DNA from: Chloroflexi bacterium 54-19
GTDB lineage: Bacteria > Chloroflexota > Chloroflexia > Chloroheliales > Chloroheliaceae
Reading direction: 5' to 3'
Assembly (NCBI GenBank): GCA_001898225.1
Contig: MKTJ01000029.1
Location: 42,756-106,755 of the forward strand
Length of the DNA stretch: 64,000 nucleotides
Part shown: in pieces, positions 1 to 10,192 of the stretch
How positions within the stretch are numbered: the stretch's first letter is position 1
How the letters are laid out: each line of letters begins with the position of its first letter
Program-made: the position numbers and the translations under genes
Notes under the pieces: generated by a model
Database searches by the model: none
Told to the model about the DNA's origin: nothing
What the model saw: only the letters and a program-made list of their open reading frames with translations

Positions 1-1
1 G

Positions 2-1378
2 GTCGCTAAAAGCGGTCCCGCCGATGCCGATGCGGCGGTCCAGGCCGCCCGCGCCGCCTTTGATAAATGGCGCAAATACCCCGCGCCGCGCCGGGGCGAA
101 ATTCTTTTTAAGGTCGCTCAAATCCTGGCCGCCCGCAAAGAAGAAATTGCCCGCCTGATGACCCAGGAAATGGGTAAGGTGTTGACCGAGGCCAGGGGCG
201 ATGTCCAGGAAGGCATCGACATGACCTATTACATGGCCGGCGAAGGCCGCCGCCAGCACGGTTTCACTGCCCCCAGCGAAATGTTCGACAAATTCCAGAT
301 GGCCGTCCGCGACCCGGTCGGGGTGGTCGCCGCCATCACGCCCTGGAACTTCCCGATGGCGATTCCGACCTGGAAAATCATGCCCGCCCTGATTTGCGGC
401 AATACGGTCGTCTTTAAGCCCGCACCCGACACGCCGCTGGTCGCCCGCGAACTGGTAAAAATCTTCGAGGAAGCAGGTCTGCCTGCCGGGGTCATAAACA
501 TGGTCTGTGATACCGGGCGTGACGCCGGGGAAGCCCTCCTGCAACACCCTGATATTGATATTTACAGCTTTACCGGCTCGACCGAAACCGGCAAACACGT
601 CCTGACCGAGACTGCCGGGCGGCTTAAAAAAGTTTCGCTCGAACTGGGTGGCAAAAACGCTATCATGGTCATGGACGATGCCGACCTCGACCTGGCCGTG
701 GACGGTATCGTCTGGAGCGCCTTTGGAACTACCGGGCAGCGCTGCACCGCCGCCAGCCGGATTATCGCCCACCGGGCTATTGAGAAAGACTTGACCGACA
801 AGCTGGTCGGGCGGATTGAAAAGTTGCGCCTGGGAAACGGCCTGCTCGATACCACCGATGTCGGCCCGGTTATCAACAGCAAACAGCGCACCCGCATCCA
901 CGAATATACCCAGATTGGCAAGGCCGAAGGAGCTAACTTGCTCTTGGGTGGGGACATTCCGACCGAAAACGACCTTGATAAAGGCTATTTCTACCGCCCC
1001 ACCCTCTTTAACAACGTCCGGCCCGATATGCGGATTGCCCAGGAGGAAATCTTTGGCCCCACCACAATCATTATCGGGGTGGACAGCCTGGAAGAAGCCA
1101 TCAAAATCAATAACGGCGTGAAATACGGCCTTTCGGCCTCGCTCTATACCCAGGACGTAAACCGGGCCTTCTACGCCATGCGCGAGGTGGCAACAGGTAT
1201 CCTTTATATCAACGCCGGGACTATTGGCGCGGAGGTCCACCTGCCCTTTGGCGGCACCCGCCAGACCGGGAACGGCCACCGGGAAGCCGCCGGGGCCGCG
1301 ATTGACTTCTTTACCGAGTGGAAAGCAGTCTACGTGGACTTTAGCGGTAAATTGCAGCGCGCCCAGATTGATATGTAG
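2..1378 (+). CDS. Aldehyde dehydrogenase family protein (5' end outside window)
   Basis: NAD(P)-dependent oxidation of an aldehyde to a carboxylate. The frame is open from base 2, so the true start lies upstream; the ATG at 158 is internal, because the preceding 52 codons read as the normal N-terminal ALDH region. Visible family motifs are PWNFP (substrate/cofactor loop), SLELGGK (general-base Glu) and GQRCTAASR (nucleophilic Cys), followed by an EEIFGP segment. The C-terminus, with LPFGG and GNGHREAAG, recalls ALDH7-like and semialdehyde dehydrogenases, but I cannot fix the substrate. No operon partner is visible; the next gene starts 105 bp downstream with its own ribosome binding site. Confidence 0.9.
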   Translation, partial: VAKSGPADADAAVQAARAAFDKWRKYPAPRRGEILFKVAQILAARKEEIARLMTQEMGKVLTEARGDVQEGIDMTYYMAGEGRRQHGFTAPSEMFDKFQMAVRDPVGVVAAITPWNFPMAIPTWKIMPALICGNTVVFKPAPDTPLVARELVKIFEEAGLPAGVINMVCDTGRDAGEALLQHPDIDIYSFTGSTETGKHVLTETAGRLKKVSLELGGKNAIMVMDDADLDLAVDGIVWSAFGTTGQRCTAASRIIAHRAIEKDLTDKLVGRIEKLRLGNGLLDTTDVGPVINSKQRTRIHEYTQIGKAEGANLLLGGDIPTENDLDKGYFYRPTLFNNVRPDMRIAQEEIFGPTTIIIGVDSLEEAIKINNGVKYGLSASLYTQDVNRAFYAMREVATGILYINAGTIGAEVHLPFGGTRQTGNGHREAAGAAIDFFTEWKAVYVDFSGKLQRAQIDM

Positions 1379-1483
1379 GGCCTGACAGGCCGGGGTTTTC
1401 TTGCATGTCCCCCGGCCAACCAGATTTTGTAATTACAGGGCAGTAATTTAACCTGAAGCAGGACAGGAGCAGGAAAAACGCGC

Positions 1484-2398
1484 ATGAGCGATAACTCTTT
1501 TTCATCACCAAACAGCGCCTTGCAGGGGCTTATGCGCCAGGGCATCGAACTGGCGCGAGCCGGAAACCGCAACCAGGCCGAGGAAATCTTCGACTCTATC
1601 CTGGCCCAGTACCCCGAATACGAGGAAGCGCTTGTCTGGAAAGCCGCTATCGTGCGCGATACCGACCAGGCCGTGGCCTGTCTCGAAAAGGTATTACGCA
1701 TCAATCCTGAAAACCGCCGGGCCAGGGTCGGCCTCGAATGGGCCTACAAACGCCAGGAGGAAGCCCGCACCGCTGAACCCATGACCCCTTTTGAAAACCC
1801 GCAACTGGCGACCCTGGGCGATAACACGCCCTCAAACTTCAGTCCAAGCCGTCGCCGTTACGCCGAACCGGAAGACCCTGCGACTTTCCGCCGGGAGACT
1901 CCTTCTTCGCGCCAATCGACCGGGTCTTTCCGGCCCAACGTTATGAACGGCCAGACCGTTAAGAATTCTCAGACAGGTGAAACAATTAGCCAGTTTGCCC
2001 CGTATAAGAAGCGCAGGTTGGAAACTTCAGAACAGGCCATGCCTTCGGTTGACCTTCCGCCAGAAGCTGTCGAGTGGACCAAACCGCGCAATAACCGGAA
2101 CGAACGCACCCCGCCCAAACCCCGGAGCGATTTTAAGTCCAGTCCCATCTTCCAGGCGGCCAGCCCAAAAGTTGCTTTTTCAGTATCACCCAAAATTACC
2201 TGGGCGCGGCGGACCCGGCCTAATACCACGCCTGCACGGACGCTGTACCCTTTGCGGCTACCCCTGGGCCTTTTTGCAGTCGCCCTGGCCCTGGCCTTAC
2301 TGACTTTCCCCCTTAACGGAAACGCCCCGTTACTGGGAAGTTTAGCCTTTTTTATTGCCCTGCTTGGCGTATTTCTTTTCAACCGGGCCAGGTTGTAA
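1484..2398 (+). CDS. TPR-containing membrane protein, function unknown
   Basis: A 304-residue protein. Residues about 10-85 form a tetratricopeptide-like helical pair (repeated pattern of small residues, then an NPEN-type turn), which usually mediates protein contacts. Residues about 90-250 are polar and Pro/Arg/Ser-rich and look disordered. Two hydrophobic segments near residues 255-300 would anchor the C-terminus in the membrane, ending in a short basic tail. An AGGAG-like ribosome binding site lies about 12 bases before the ATG. It ends 57 bp before the UPF0182 gene on the same strand, so the two may be co-transcribed. I do not recognise a specific family. Confidence 0.75.
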   Translation: MSDNSFSSPNSALQGLMRQGIELARAGNRNQAEEIFDSILAQYPEYEEALVWKAAIVRDTDQAVACLEKVLRINPENRRARVGLEWAYKRQEEARTAEPMTPFENPQLATLGDNTPSNFSPSRRRYAEPEDPATFRRETPSSRQSTGSFRPNVMNGQTVKNSQTGETISQFAPYKKRRLETSEQAMPSVDLPPEAVEWTKPRNNRNERTPPKPRSDFKSSPIFQAASPKVAFSVSPKITWARRTRPNTTPARTLYPLRLPLGLFAVALALALLTFPLNGNAPLLGSLAFFIALLGVFLFNRARL

Positions 2399-2455
2399 CC
2401 CTATCACCTGATTTGCCTTGCTACCTGCGACCAGGAATAACGAGAGAGAAAATTT

Positions 2456-5400
2456 ATGTTAATAGAGCTACGTCGCTTTTACGAAAAAATCAGCCAGTCT
2501 CATAACCTGTTCGGTGGACGAGGCGGGGGCGGAGACGACAACGGTCCCGATAAAGACGCCGACCGCGAAGGTAAAGAAGGGAAGGAAGGGAAAGACCCCT
2601 TCGAAAATTTCGACTTCACCCGCTTCCGGTCCAGTCGCCCCAAACAACCCGATGACTCAACCCCTAAATCGTCCGAACCCACGGGTTCCGGTTCTTCCTC
2701 TGGTGACGACGATGATGCCAGTAACGACAACGAGCCGCCACGCACTTCCCGGCCTCGTTCAACCTCTGGCAGCAGCGGGCGCAACACCTTTGGCGGCTTC
2801 GATTTTAATTCGGGCCAGTTTAGCGGCTTTGGTGGCGGCGGTAACGGCGGCACCATCGGCCAGTTACCCCAGTTGAGAATGCCGCGCCTGGGCCGGGGCG
2901 CAATTGCCCTGATAATCCTGGCCGTCGTGATTGTCCTGCTGCTGCTGCTCGGCCCCAATCTCATCAGTTTCTGGACCGACATGATGTGGTTCCAGGAAGT
3001 CCAGCAGACCGGGGTCTTCTGGGTCCGCTTCTGGCAGCCCCTGATTACCTTTGCTATCGCCTTTGTGATTGCTTTCGCCGTCATAATGGTCAACGTGAGC
3101 GTGGCCCGGCGGTTTGGTCCGAGCGGCCCGGTCATAAACACCCAGGATAACCCGATGGCCGCTCTCCTGGGCGGTGGGGTCCGCTTTTTGAACTGGGCTT
3201 TCGTGGCGGCGGCGGTTATTATCAGCCTTTTCCTGGCCGGGGCCGCTTCCAGCAAATGGCAGACTATTCTTTTTTACCTGAACGCCGCGCCCTGGACCGA
3301 TAAAGAACCGATTTATAATAACTCGGTCGGTTTTTACGTCTTTGACGTGCCCTTTATCAGCTTTTTGCAGGGCTGGGCGGTCGGCCTGTTCGTGGTAGCC
3401 CTGATTGCTTCGCTGGCAATCTACTTCCTGCGTTTCACTTTGGCAGGCCAGGCTTTTTCTTTCACCCCCGCCATCAAGACCCATGCTTCGGTGCTGGGCG
3501 CGATTCTGCTGGGTCTTTTTGCCTTTGGCTACCAGATTAGCAACTGGGACCTGGTCTATTCCAACCGGGGCCGCGTCTACGGTACCAGCGCGACCGATTA
3601 CGACGCCCAGTTTCCGGCCAATACCATCCTGACCTTTATCGTGGCGGCGGCGGCCATCCTGCTGCTGGCGAATATTTTCATCCGCAACACCCGGCGCGGT
3701 GTTACCCTGCTAGTAGCGGCCAGCCTTATCTGGTTGGTCGGCCACATCCTGATCGCCGGGGTCTATCCCTCGGTTTACCAGAATTTTAGCGTCAAACCGA
3801 ACGAACTGTCCAAAGAGCAGAAATACATCTCGAACACCATCGCGATGACCCGCAAAGCCTTTGGGCTCGAACTCAATACCAACGTCAAGGAGGTTCCGTT
3901 CCAGGGGACGGCCACCCTGACCCAGCAGGATATTCAAAATAACCCCTATATCGAGGATAACGCCCGCCTTTGGGACTACGACAAACTCAAAGGTATTTAC
4001 GACCTGACCCAGACCCTGCGGCGTTACTACGACTTTACCGATATTGACATCGACCGCTACAACCTGGCCCTGGGCGGTTCAACCGTCCCGACCAAAACCC
4101 AGGTGATGATTGGGGCCCGCGAGCTTGATATAAACAACTTGCAGACCCAGACCTGGCAAAGCACCCACCTGCAATACACTCACGGTTACGGCGTCCAGGC
4201 CAGCCCCGTCAACGAAGTTACCACCGACGGGCGGCCTATCAACCTGATTACCCAGAGCTTCCCTTTTAGCAGCACCATTTTGCCGGTCCAGCAGCCCCGG
4301 ATTTATTTCGGGCAGGGAGTGGAAGAGCAAAACTATAGCATTGTAGGGCCGAAAATTGATGAAATTGACTATCCCTTCCAGAGCGCCGAAGATGTCAAGT
4401 TCAAATATGACGGTACCGGCGGTGTCCCGCTTAGCAACTGGTTCGTTAAAGCCGCTTTCGCGGCCAAACTGGGTGATTTCAATTTATTGATAAGTGACAA
4501 TGTGACCGACGATAGCCGCCTGATTTTCCGGCGCGGTATCACCGAGCGCATCAACGAAATAGCACCCTTCCTGACCCTGGACAAAGATCCGTACCTGGTA
4601 GCGGCAGAGGGCAAACTCTATTTTATCCAGGATGCCTACACTCAGACCGACCTCTACCCGCACAGCAATCCGCTAAACCGGTTGGCCGGGGTGAGCGCCG
4701 GAACTATTCCGAATTCGATTAACCCGGCCTCGAACTATATCCGCAACTCGGTCAAAGTGGTAATTGACGCCTACAACGGCACCACCACTTTTTACCTGGT
4801 GGATAAACCTACGATTGACCCGATAGCTCAGACTTACGCCAACATCTATCCCGACCTGTTCAAACCAATGAGCCAGATGTCGGCAGAGTTAAAAGCTCAC
4901 CTGCGCTACCCTGAAGACCTGTTCACGGTCCAGACCCAGGTCTACAGCATCTACCACGTGACCGACCCGACCAAGTTCTACAACTCGGAAGACCTCTGGC
5001 AGGTGCCGTCCGACCCGCGCAACGGGTCCAGCACCAACGCCTCGCCTTACGAACCGTATTACCTGGTAACGAGGTTGCCCGGCGAAACCCGGAACGAATT
5101 CGTTTTGATTAACGTCTTCCAGCCGCAGCAAAAGGTCAACCTGGTTTCGTGGATGGCCGCCCGCATGGATGGTGATAATTACGGGCAGTTAGCCGTCTAT
5201 AACTTCGACCCCTCGGTCAATATAGACGGTCCGGCCCAGTTCTTCTCGAAAATCCAGGCTTTGCCCGACTTTTCGAGCCAGCGGGCCCTGCTAAATAGTG
5301 GGTCGTCAAGTTTGCCACCCGGACCAATCATTATCATCCCGGTAGATAAGGCGATTCTGTATATCATGCCCTACTACCTGCAAGGTTCCAGCACGGCCCT

Positions 5401-5863
5401 ACCCCAGCTTCAATTCGTGGCGGTCGGAGCTAACGATAAGGTCTACGTGAGCAAGCCGGGCAGTGATGACGACCGGACTAAACTCCTTTCAACGGCCCTG
5501 ACCGAGGTCTTTACCAGGGGCCAGCAAGTGGCGGTCAATCCGGGCCAGACCGGGAACGGTACGACCACGCCGGGCGCGAGTACAACCCCGGCGACAAACC
5601 CGACTTCGCCGCCCAACACCCCGGCGACGGCCCCGGTAGGGACACCTGGCGCAGGCGCGGGGACACCCGCTCCGACCGCTGCCAGTGGCCCGACCGTTGC
5701 ACCTGACCAGACCGCCAGTATCGCTGACCTGGTCCGCTCTATCAAGGCGCACCAGGACCTGGCGACGCAGGCGTTCGCTGCGGGTGATACCGCCCGTGGA
5801 AACGCCGAACTCAAGGCTGCCGATACTGACCTGGCCCGGTTAAACCAGTTGATAGGCCGGTAG
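2456..5863 (+). CDS. UPF0182 family large membrane protein
   Basis: A 1135-residue member of UPF0182 (COG1615), a family of unknown function known in Actinobacteria, Chloroflexi, Cyanobacteria and some Clostridia. The N-terminal 140 residues are acidic/basic and Gly/Ser-rich. From about residue 148 there are roughly seven hydrophobic membrane segments up to about 440, and then a large extracytoplasmic domain. Near residue 1040 comes a long Thr/Pro/Ala/Gly-rich linker, followed by a short helical C-terminus with repeated LA and AA pairs. The length is typical of the family, extended by the two low-complexity ends. A factor-independent terminator follows 20 bp after the stop. Confidence 0.9.
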   Translation: MLIELRRFYEKISQSHNLFGGRGGGGDDNGPDKDADREGKEGKEGKDPFENFDFTRFRSSRPKQPDDSTPKSSEPTGSGSSSGDDDDASNDNEPPRTSRPRSTSGSSGRNTFGGFDFNSGQFSGFGGGGNGGTIGQLPQLRMPRLGRGAIALIILAVVIVLLLLLGPNLISFWTDMMWFQEVQQTGVFWVRFWQPLITFAIAFVIAFAVIMVNVSVARRFGPSGPVINTQDNPMAALLGGGVRFLNWAFVAAAVIISLFLAGAASSKWQTILFYLNAAPWTDKEPIYNNSVGFYVFDVPFISFLQGWAVGLFVVALIASLAIYFLRFTLAGQAFSFTPAIKTHASVLGAILLGLFAFGYQISNWDLVYSNRGRVYGTSATDYDAQFPANTILTFIVAAAAILLLANIFIRNTRRGVTLLVAASLIWLVGHILIAGVYPSVYQNFSVKPNELSKEQKYISNTIAMTRKAFGLELNTNVKEVPFQGTATLTQQDIQNNPYIEDNARLWDYDKLKGIYDLTQTLRRYYDFTDIDIDRYNLALGGSTVPTKTQVMIGARELDINNLQTQTWQSTHLQYTHGYGVQASPVNEVTTDGRPINLITQSFPFSSTILPVQQPRIYFGQGVEEQNYSIVGPKIDEIDYPFQSAEDVKFKYDGTGGVPLSNWFVKAAFAAKLGDFNLLISDNVTDDSRLIFRRGITERINEIAPFLTLDKDPYLVAAEGKLYFIQDAYTQTDLYPHSNPLNRLAGVSAGTIPNSINPASNYIRNSVKVVIDAYNGTTTFYLVDKPTIDPIAQTYANIYPDLFKPMSQMSAELKAHLRYPEDLFTVQTQVYSIYHVTDPTKFYNSEDLWQVPSDPRNGSSTNASPYEPYYLVTRLPGETRNEFVLINVFQPQQKVNLVSWMAARMDGDNYGQLAVYNFDPSVNIDGPAQFFSKIQALPDFSSQRALLNSGSSSLPPGPIIIIPVDKAILYIMPYYLQGSSTALPQLQFVAVGANDKVYVSKPGSDDDRTKLLSTALTEVFTRGQQVAVNPGQTGNGTTTPGASTTPATNPTSPPNTPATAPVGTPGAGAGTPAPTAASGPTVAPDQTASIADLVRSIKAHQDLATQAFAAGDTARGNAELKAADTDLARLNQLIGR

Positions 5864-5883
5864 CCAATCTGATGGTAATCCCG

Positions 5884-5923
5884 AAAAGTCTCAAAGAGTC
5901 CTCAAACTTTTTGAGACTTTTTT
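5884..5923 (+). terminator. Rho-independent terminator after UPF0182 gene
   Basis: A perfect 12-bp inverted repeat (AAAAGTCTCAAA at 5884-5895, its complement at 5910-5921) ends in a run of T. It separates the UPF0182 transcript from the next gene. Confidence 0.85.
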
Positions 5924-6000
5924 GGTTAAATAAAATTAACGGGTTAAAGCTAATTTCAATTTTATTCCTGTTTTATTCGTATTATATTTTCTATGTTAAA

Positions 6001-6029
6001 TTGACTAATAGGCCCTAATCGGTTAGACT
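6001..6029 (+). promoter_or_regulatory. Candidate sigma70-type promoter
   Basis: TTGACT (6001-6006) and TAGACT (6024-6029) are separated by exactly 17 bp in an AT-rich stretch between the terminator at 5884-5923 and the gene at 6211. The -10 matches consensus at four of six positions. The rest of the 5864-6210 interval holds no gene I can support. Confidence 0.5.
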
Positions 6030-6210
6030 AAAGAGTACTGAGGCCCTTAAAAGGCAGCTTAGCTATTTTTAATTTTTTTAATTCAGAAGTTGGGATTAAG
6101 CACAGCAAAAGCAAGGCACTCTATTCGGCTGTGTTCCAGGAAGTGTTATATCAGCCCGGCGACCCAGAGCAGCACTTTCGGTTCCATGAAAGTTGAAGGT
6201 AAAGGTTTAA

Positions 6211-8130
6211 ATGGGAGCAGAACCCCAAGAAACACGCGGAATCCCGCGTAACCGGAAATGTGGCAATTGTCGTTTTTATGAGCCCGCGCCGTTGTGGCGG
6301 AAGGGCTGGTGCCGTAACACCAAACTTTATCCTCCCCATGCTAACCACCTGGTTGATGCCAATACGATTGACTGTGAAGGCGGTTTTCGCTCCCGCATTT
6401 ACTGGGAACCCCTCGCCGCCGGGCAGGTCGCCCCGTCGATTGCTTCCGAGGAACGCCCTATCACCAGCTCGAATGTAACACCGATAAAACCAATCACCGG
6501 ACCTATAAAACCGATTACCGGGCAGCCCTTCCAGCCGCAAACCCCGGCTAACTTTGCCGAACCGGAACCCTTTGCCAGCCGGGAAACCGAGCCACCCACC
6601 GAATCTTATCAGACGCCTATGGCGGCATCCGACCGCCCGACTCTGAGTGTTTACAAACACCCCCTGGCCGACCGCAGTTTTTCCATCAAGTCTTCCGACG
6701 ATACCATCCGGCCCGTCAATACCAACCCGGCCCCTATTATTTCGCGAACGCCTAACCAGAATTCGAATGGTAATAACCAGCCGCCCGCAACCACACGGCA
6801 GCCCTTTGTGCAGCCTGTTTCGTCCGGTTCCGGCGATAATAATGGCAACAACAGCGGGCCTTCTGAAAATAACGGTTTCCCTAATTATCGCAGCCGGGTT
6901 TACGGTTCGCAGTCCCAGGAACCGCTAAACCGCAACAATAATAATGCGTCCGATTCCTCCCGCAATTACTCGCCCCAGCCGCAAGACGGACCTGACCGGA
7001 ATTATTCCGGTTCAAACCAAGACCAGGAAGGTTACGGTTTTGGTTCGCAGGATACCGTTCCCTCGCCCTCGCCGCGCCGCTACCCGCCCCAGGAAACCTC
7101 GCGGTCTTTTGTAACGCCGCCCCCTTCTTCCGGCTACGGCCAGGTTTACGGGGACAACCCGGACGAAATGGAAGAACCCGAAGAATTCAATGAGGCCGCA
7201 CCTCCGCCCTCTCCCAGCTATGAAGACCAGGCCCCGACCCGGCCCTATCGCGCCCAATCGCAATACACGCCCCCGTCAAGACCCAAACAATCTCAAGCAT
7301 GGACGGAGCAAGATATGCCAGACCGAAATCAATTCGATGACATGGATGATTTCCCGCAAGGAGGCGGCAATAACTACTCGCAACCTTCCAGCCGGGATTA
7401 CCCGACCCAGCCAGGCAATTACAGCTCGCAGTACGGCACAGATAAAGAACCAATCCGAATCCAGGAAGCGTTACCGGCCAACAACCGGCCTCGCTCCTAT
7501 GACCCAAGAAAACAATCTCAACCCGCCCCGGCAAGATTCAGGCCGGTCAAAGAAGATCAACCAGCAGCTAATTTGCCAGTCACCAGGGATTGGAGAGCAA
7601 TCTTGCGGGAGAAAGCGCCCTTTACCCGGAACTGGAATTTGGAAGGAATTACTATGAACCGTCAAATCCTACCCTGGGCAATTGGAGTTGTTCTGGTTTT
7701 AATTCTTGCTGTTGTGCTGGTTGCCAATATCGGCAAAAAACCAGACTCGAACAGTCCAACTGTCCCCCCCGGCACTGCCGCCGCCAGCGTTACCATTGCC
7801 ACTACCCCCGGAAGTACCACCAGTGCGGGTACCGGCGCCACTACCGGTGCCAGTAAAACCACCGCTGCCGGGACTACCGCCGCCGCTACCACTGCTGCTG
7901 CCACTACCCCGGCTACCAAAACCGCCGTGGTCAAAGGCACCGGTGGGGATGGCCTGAATATGCGCGAGACCCCCAGCAAGACCGGCAACAAGTTAGCCTC
8001 CATCAAAGATGGTGAAAAAGTTACCATCAAGGATGGACCAAAAGACGCTGATGGCCTGACCTGGTATCAGATTGAGTATAACGGGAAGACCGGCTGGGCC
8101 GCCTCGTCCTACCTGGAACTTCAACAGTAA
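6211..8130 (+). CDS. Cys-cluster / single-span / SH3b domain protein
   Basis: A 639-residue protein with three parts. Residues about 14-60 carry a four-cysteine cluster (CGNC, then GWC, then DCEGG) resembling a small zinc-binding knot, with many aromatics. Residues about 75-480 are Asn/Pro/Gln/Ser-rich and probably disordered. One membrane span lies at about 486-510. After an Ala/Thr-rich linker, residues about 571-639 form a bacterial SH3 domain (LNMRETPS start, WYQI and GKTGWAASSYL end), typical of cell-wall contact. Expected topology puts the Cys cluster in the cytoplasm and SH3b outside. That layout suggests a link between cytosol and wall, but no function is established. Confidence 0.8.
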   Translation: MGAEPQETRGIPRNRKCGNCRFYEPAPLWRKGWCRNTKLYPPHANHLVDANTIDCEGGFRSRIYWEPLAAGQVAPSIASEERPITSSNVTPIKPITGPIKPITGQPFQPQTPANFAEPEPFASRETEPPTESYQTPMAASDRPTLSVYKHPLADRSFSIKSSDDTIRPVNTNPAPIISRTPNQNSNGNNQPPATTRQPFVQPVSSGSGDNNGNNSGPSENNGFPNYRSRVYGSQSQEPLNRNNNNASDSSRNYSPQPQDGPDRNYSGSNQDQEGYGFGSQDTVPSPSPRRYPPQETSRSFVTPPPSSGYGQVYGDNPDEMEEPEEFNEAAPPPSPSYEDQAPTRPYRAQSQYTPPSRPKQSQAWTEQDMPDRNQFDDMDDFPQGGGNNYSQPSSRDYPTQPGNYSSQYGTDKEPIRIQEALPANNRPRSYDPRKQSQPAPARFRPVKEDQPAANLPVTRDWRAILREKAPFTRNWNLEGITMNRQILPWAIGVVLVLILAVVLVANIGKKPDSNSPTVPPGTAAASVTIATTPGSTTSAGTGATTGASKTTAAGTTAAATTAAATTPATKTAVVKGTGGDGLNMRETPSKTGNKLASIKDGEKVTIKDGPKDADGLTWYQIEYNGKTGWAASSYLELQQ

Positions 8131-8150
8131 GACCGGGATGAATCTTCCCA

Positions 8151-8177
8151 AACCACCCCTGACCGGGTGGTTTTTTT
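8151..8177 (+). terminator. Rho-independent terminator after SH3b protein gene
   Basis: AACCACCC (8151-8158) pairs with GGGTGGTT (8165-8172) and runs into seven T residues. It lies 20 bp after the stop at 8130. Confidence 0.85.
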
Positions 8178-8311
8178 ATGGGCGGAACTGTAAAAAGACC
8201 GCCCAACGTGCTATTATTGTTGAAAAGGGTGAGTAAAATAGCTTGCGATTGTAGGCCGGGGTAATTTATAGCTTTATTAAAAAAAATATCAACCAGAATT
8301 GTTGGTGAAAA

Positions 8312-9292
8312 ATGATAACGCCGGTTTACTTTTGTAAACGCACTCACGAATTCGGACACGTCGAAAACCTGGATGAAGTTAGCGACCTGCTAGAAGATAA
8401 GGATAACCTTATCTGGATTGACATGAATAAGCCTACCCCCGACGAACTGAACAAAATCGGGGAGGAGTTTGGCTTTCATCCCCTGGCCCTCGAAGATGCC
8501 AGCGGCCAGCACCAGCGCCCCAAAGTCGATGTTTACGAAAATTTTTATTTCGTAGTCTTTTATTCGATTAGTTACGAAAGGGAAGGCAATCATTTCCAGG
8601 CCACCGAAATTGACATGTTCATGGGCGAGAACTTCCTGGTGACGGTCCATTATAGCGATGTCCCGGCCCTCAAAGAGGCCAAAAAACGCTGGCAGAGTAA
8701 CGCCACCGAAATTAACCGCGATATTGGGGTTTTGCTCTATTCTTTGCTCGATACCCTGGTGGACGAGTGCTTTCCGGTGCTGGACACTATAATTGATGAG
8801 GTCGAGGAACTTGAAGAACTAATCTTCGAGGATGGAAGAAGCCGCCGTCAGAACTATACCCAGAACATCCTGACGGTCAAACGCAACCTGATAAACTTGC
8901 GCCGGGTGGTCGCTCCCGAACGCGACCTCCTCAACGTTATCACTCGCCACGACAGCCCGATTTTCTCGGAAAAGACCAATATCTATTTCCAGGACGTTTA
9001 CGACCACCTTGTGCGCGTCACCGATACGGTTGACTCCTATCGTGACCTTTTGAGCGGCGCGCTCGACGCCAACCTGGCTGTAATTTCCAACGACCTCAAC
9101 CTGGTAATGCGGACCCTTACCGCATTTTCTATCATCTTGATGACCGACGCCCTGATTGCCGGGATTTATGGTATGAATTTCTCGACCATGCCCGAATTAA
9201 CCTGGCAGTACGGCTATCCCTACTGCATCATCCTGATGGCCGTAGTTTCAGGCTTAATCTGGTTTTATTTCAAACGTAAAAAATGGTTCTAG
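8312..9292 (+). CDS. corA: CorA-type magnesium/divalent cation transporter
   Basis: Imports Mg2+ (or Co2+/Ni2+) as a pentameric membrane channel. The 326 residues have the family order: an N-terminal alpha/beta cytoplasmic funnel, a long charged helix ending near residue 260, and two C-terminal membrane helices. The hallmark GMN tripeptide lies at the end of the first (YGMNFSTMPEL). The protein ends in a short basic tail (KRKKWF), as is usual. It stands alone between a terminator and a convergent ABC operon 16 bp away. No leader resembling a magnesium riboswitch is evident in the 180-bp upstream gap, though I could not fold it. Confidence 0.92.
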   Translation: MITPVYFCKRTHEFGHVENLDEVSDLLEDKDNLIWIDMNKPTPDELNKIGEEFGFHPLALEDASGQHQRPKVDVYENFYFVVFYSISYEREGNHFQATEIDMFMGENFLVTVHYSDVPALKEAKKRWQSNATEINRDIGVLLYSLLDTLVDECFPVLDTIIDEVEELEELIFEDGRSRRQNYTQNILTVKRNLINLRRVVAPERDLLNVITRHDSPIFSEKTNIYFQDVYDHLVRVTDTVDSYRDLLSGALDANLAVISNDLNLVMRTLTAFSIILMTDALIAGIYGMNFSTMPELTWQYGYPYCIILMAVVSGLIWFYFKRKKWF

Positions 9293-9307
9293 ACAGCCTG
9301 TTAAGGT

Positions 9308-10192
9308 CTATTCGGTAATGTCGCGCCGCCGGAAGACCGCTACCGCCGCCCAGATGTAAAGCCCAATCCAGGCCAGCAACACCAATATGGATTGAACCGC
9401 CGGAACACTTTCGACAAAATTCCGGTTGGTGGGGGTAACGGTTAGCTGGTTCAAACTGAAATTGACCAGGAACGGACTGATAAACTTGGCAACATTGATG
9501 AGCGGTTCGAGCCAGTTGGGAAAGTTGGTGCCGAGTTGACCGCTCAGGGCCGCTTCCCCAAGACTCGAAACAATGCCGTCCAGGGTGTTAACAATAAAAT
9601 AAAAGATTATCGCCACTACCACCGACTTGAAGCGGACCGCCAGGAACATTGCCATGCTGCTCCACAGGAAATTGACCCCGAAGCTAAAAAGCAGATAGAG
9701 AAGCCCCTTGCCGATAGCGTCCCCGTCCAGGTTGCCGGTATCGCCCGCGTCATAGATGGCTTTGAACAGAAGACCCATAAACAACCAACAGAGCGCCGCC
9801 ATCCCCGCCATAAAAACGGCCATAGTCAGCAGAAAAAGGGTCTTGCTAAGCATCAGGCGAGGCCGCGAAGCTTCCCTGGTCGCCAGCATTTTGATGGTGT
9901 GCCAGCCATATTCGTTGGAACCGACCATCGCCCCGGTGATTACCAGCCCAATCAGGTAAATCCCGTTTACTCCGACAATGATGATATTGGCGGCCAGGCC
10001 AAAGGTTCCACCGCCGATTTCCAGCAGACCGACGCCTCCCACCGGGATATTCCCGAAATCGACCCCGGCCACTTTTAGAATTAACATCGCTCCTACGACC
10101 AGCAGGGTAATCAGGACCGGGGAGAAAGCTATAAACAGGATTAGTTTGAGCCGGGAATATTTCAGGATTTCGGCCCGCAGTAGATTAAGCAT
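9308..10192 (-). CDS. ABC-2 type transporter permease
   Basis: Membrane subunit of an ABC exporter. The 294 residues contain about six hydrophobic segments with the ABC-2 layout: an amphipathic N-terminus (MLNLLRAEILKYSR) and a last span near the C-terminus followed by a basic RRRD tail. The ATG at 10192 is preferred over the longer frame from 10270: it gives the usual N-terminus, overlaps the ATPase stop by only 8 bp and is preceded by an AAAGGG-like site. It is translationally coupled to the ATPase gene, and together they make one complete transporter. The substrate is unknown. Confidence 0.88.
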   Translation of the reverse strand: MLNLLRAEILKYSRLKLILFIAFSPVLITLLVVGAMLILKVAGVDFGNIPVGGVGLLEIGGGTFGLAANIIIVGVNGIYLIGLVITGAMVGSNEYGWHTIKMLATREASRPRLMLSKTLFLLTMAVFMAGMAALCWLFMGLLFKAIYDAGDTGNLDGDAIGKGLLYLLFSFGVNFLWSSMAMFLAVRFKSVVVAIIFYFIVNTLDGIVSSLGEAALSGQLGTNFPNWLEPLINVAKFISPFLVNFSLNQLTVTPTNRNFVESVPAVQSILVLLAWIGLYIWAAVAVFRRRDITE

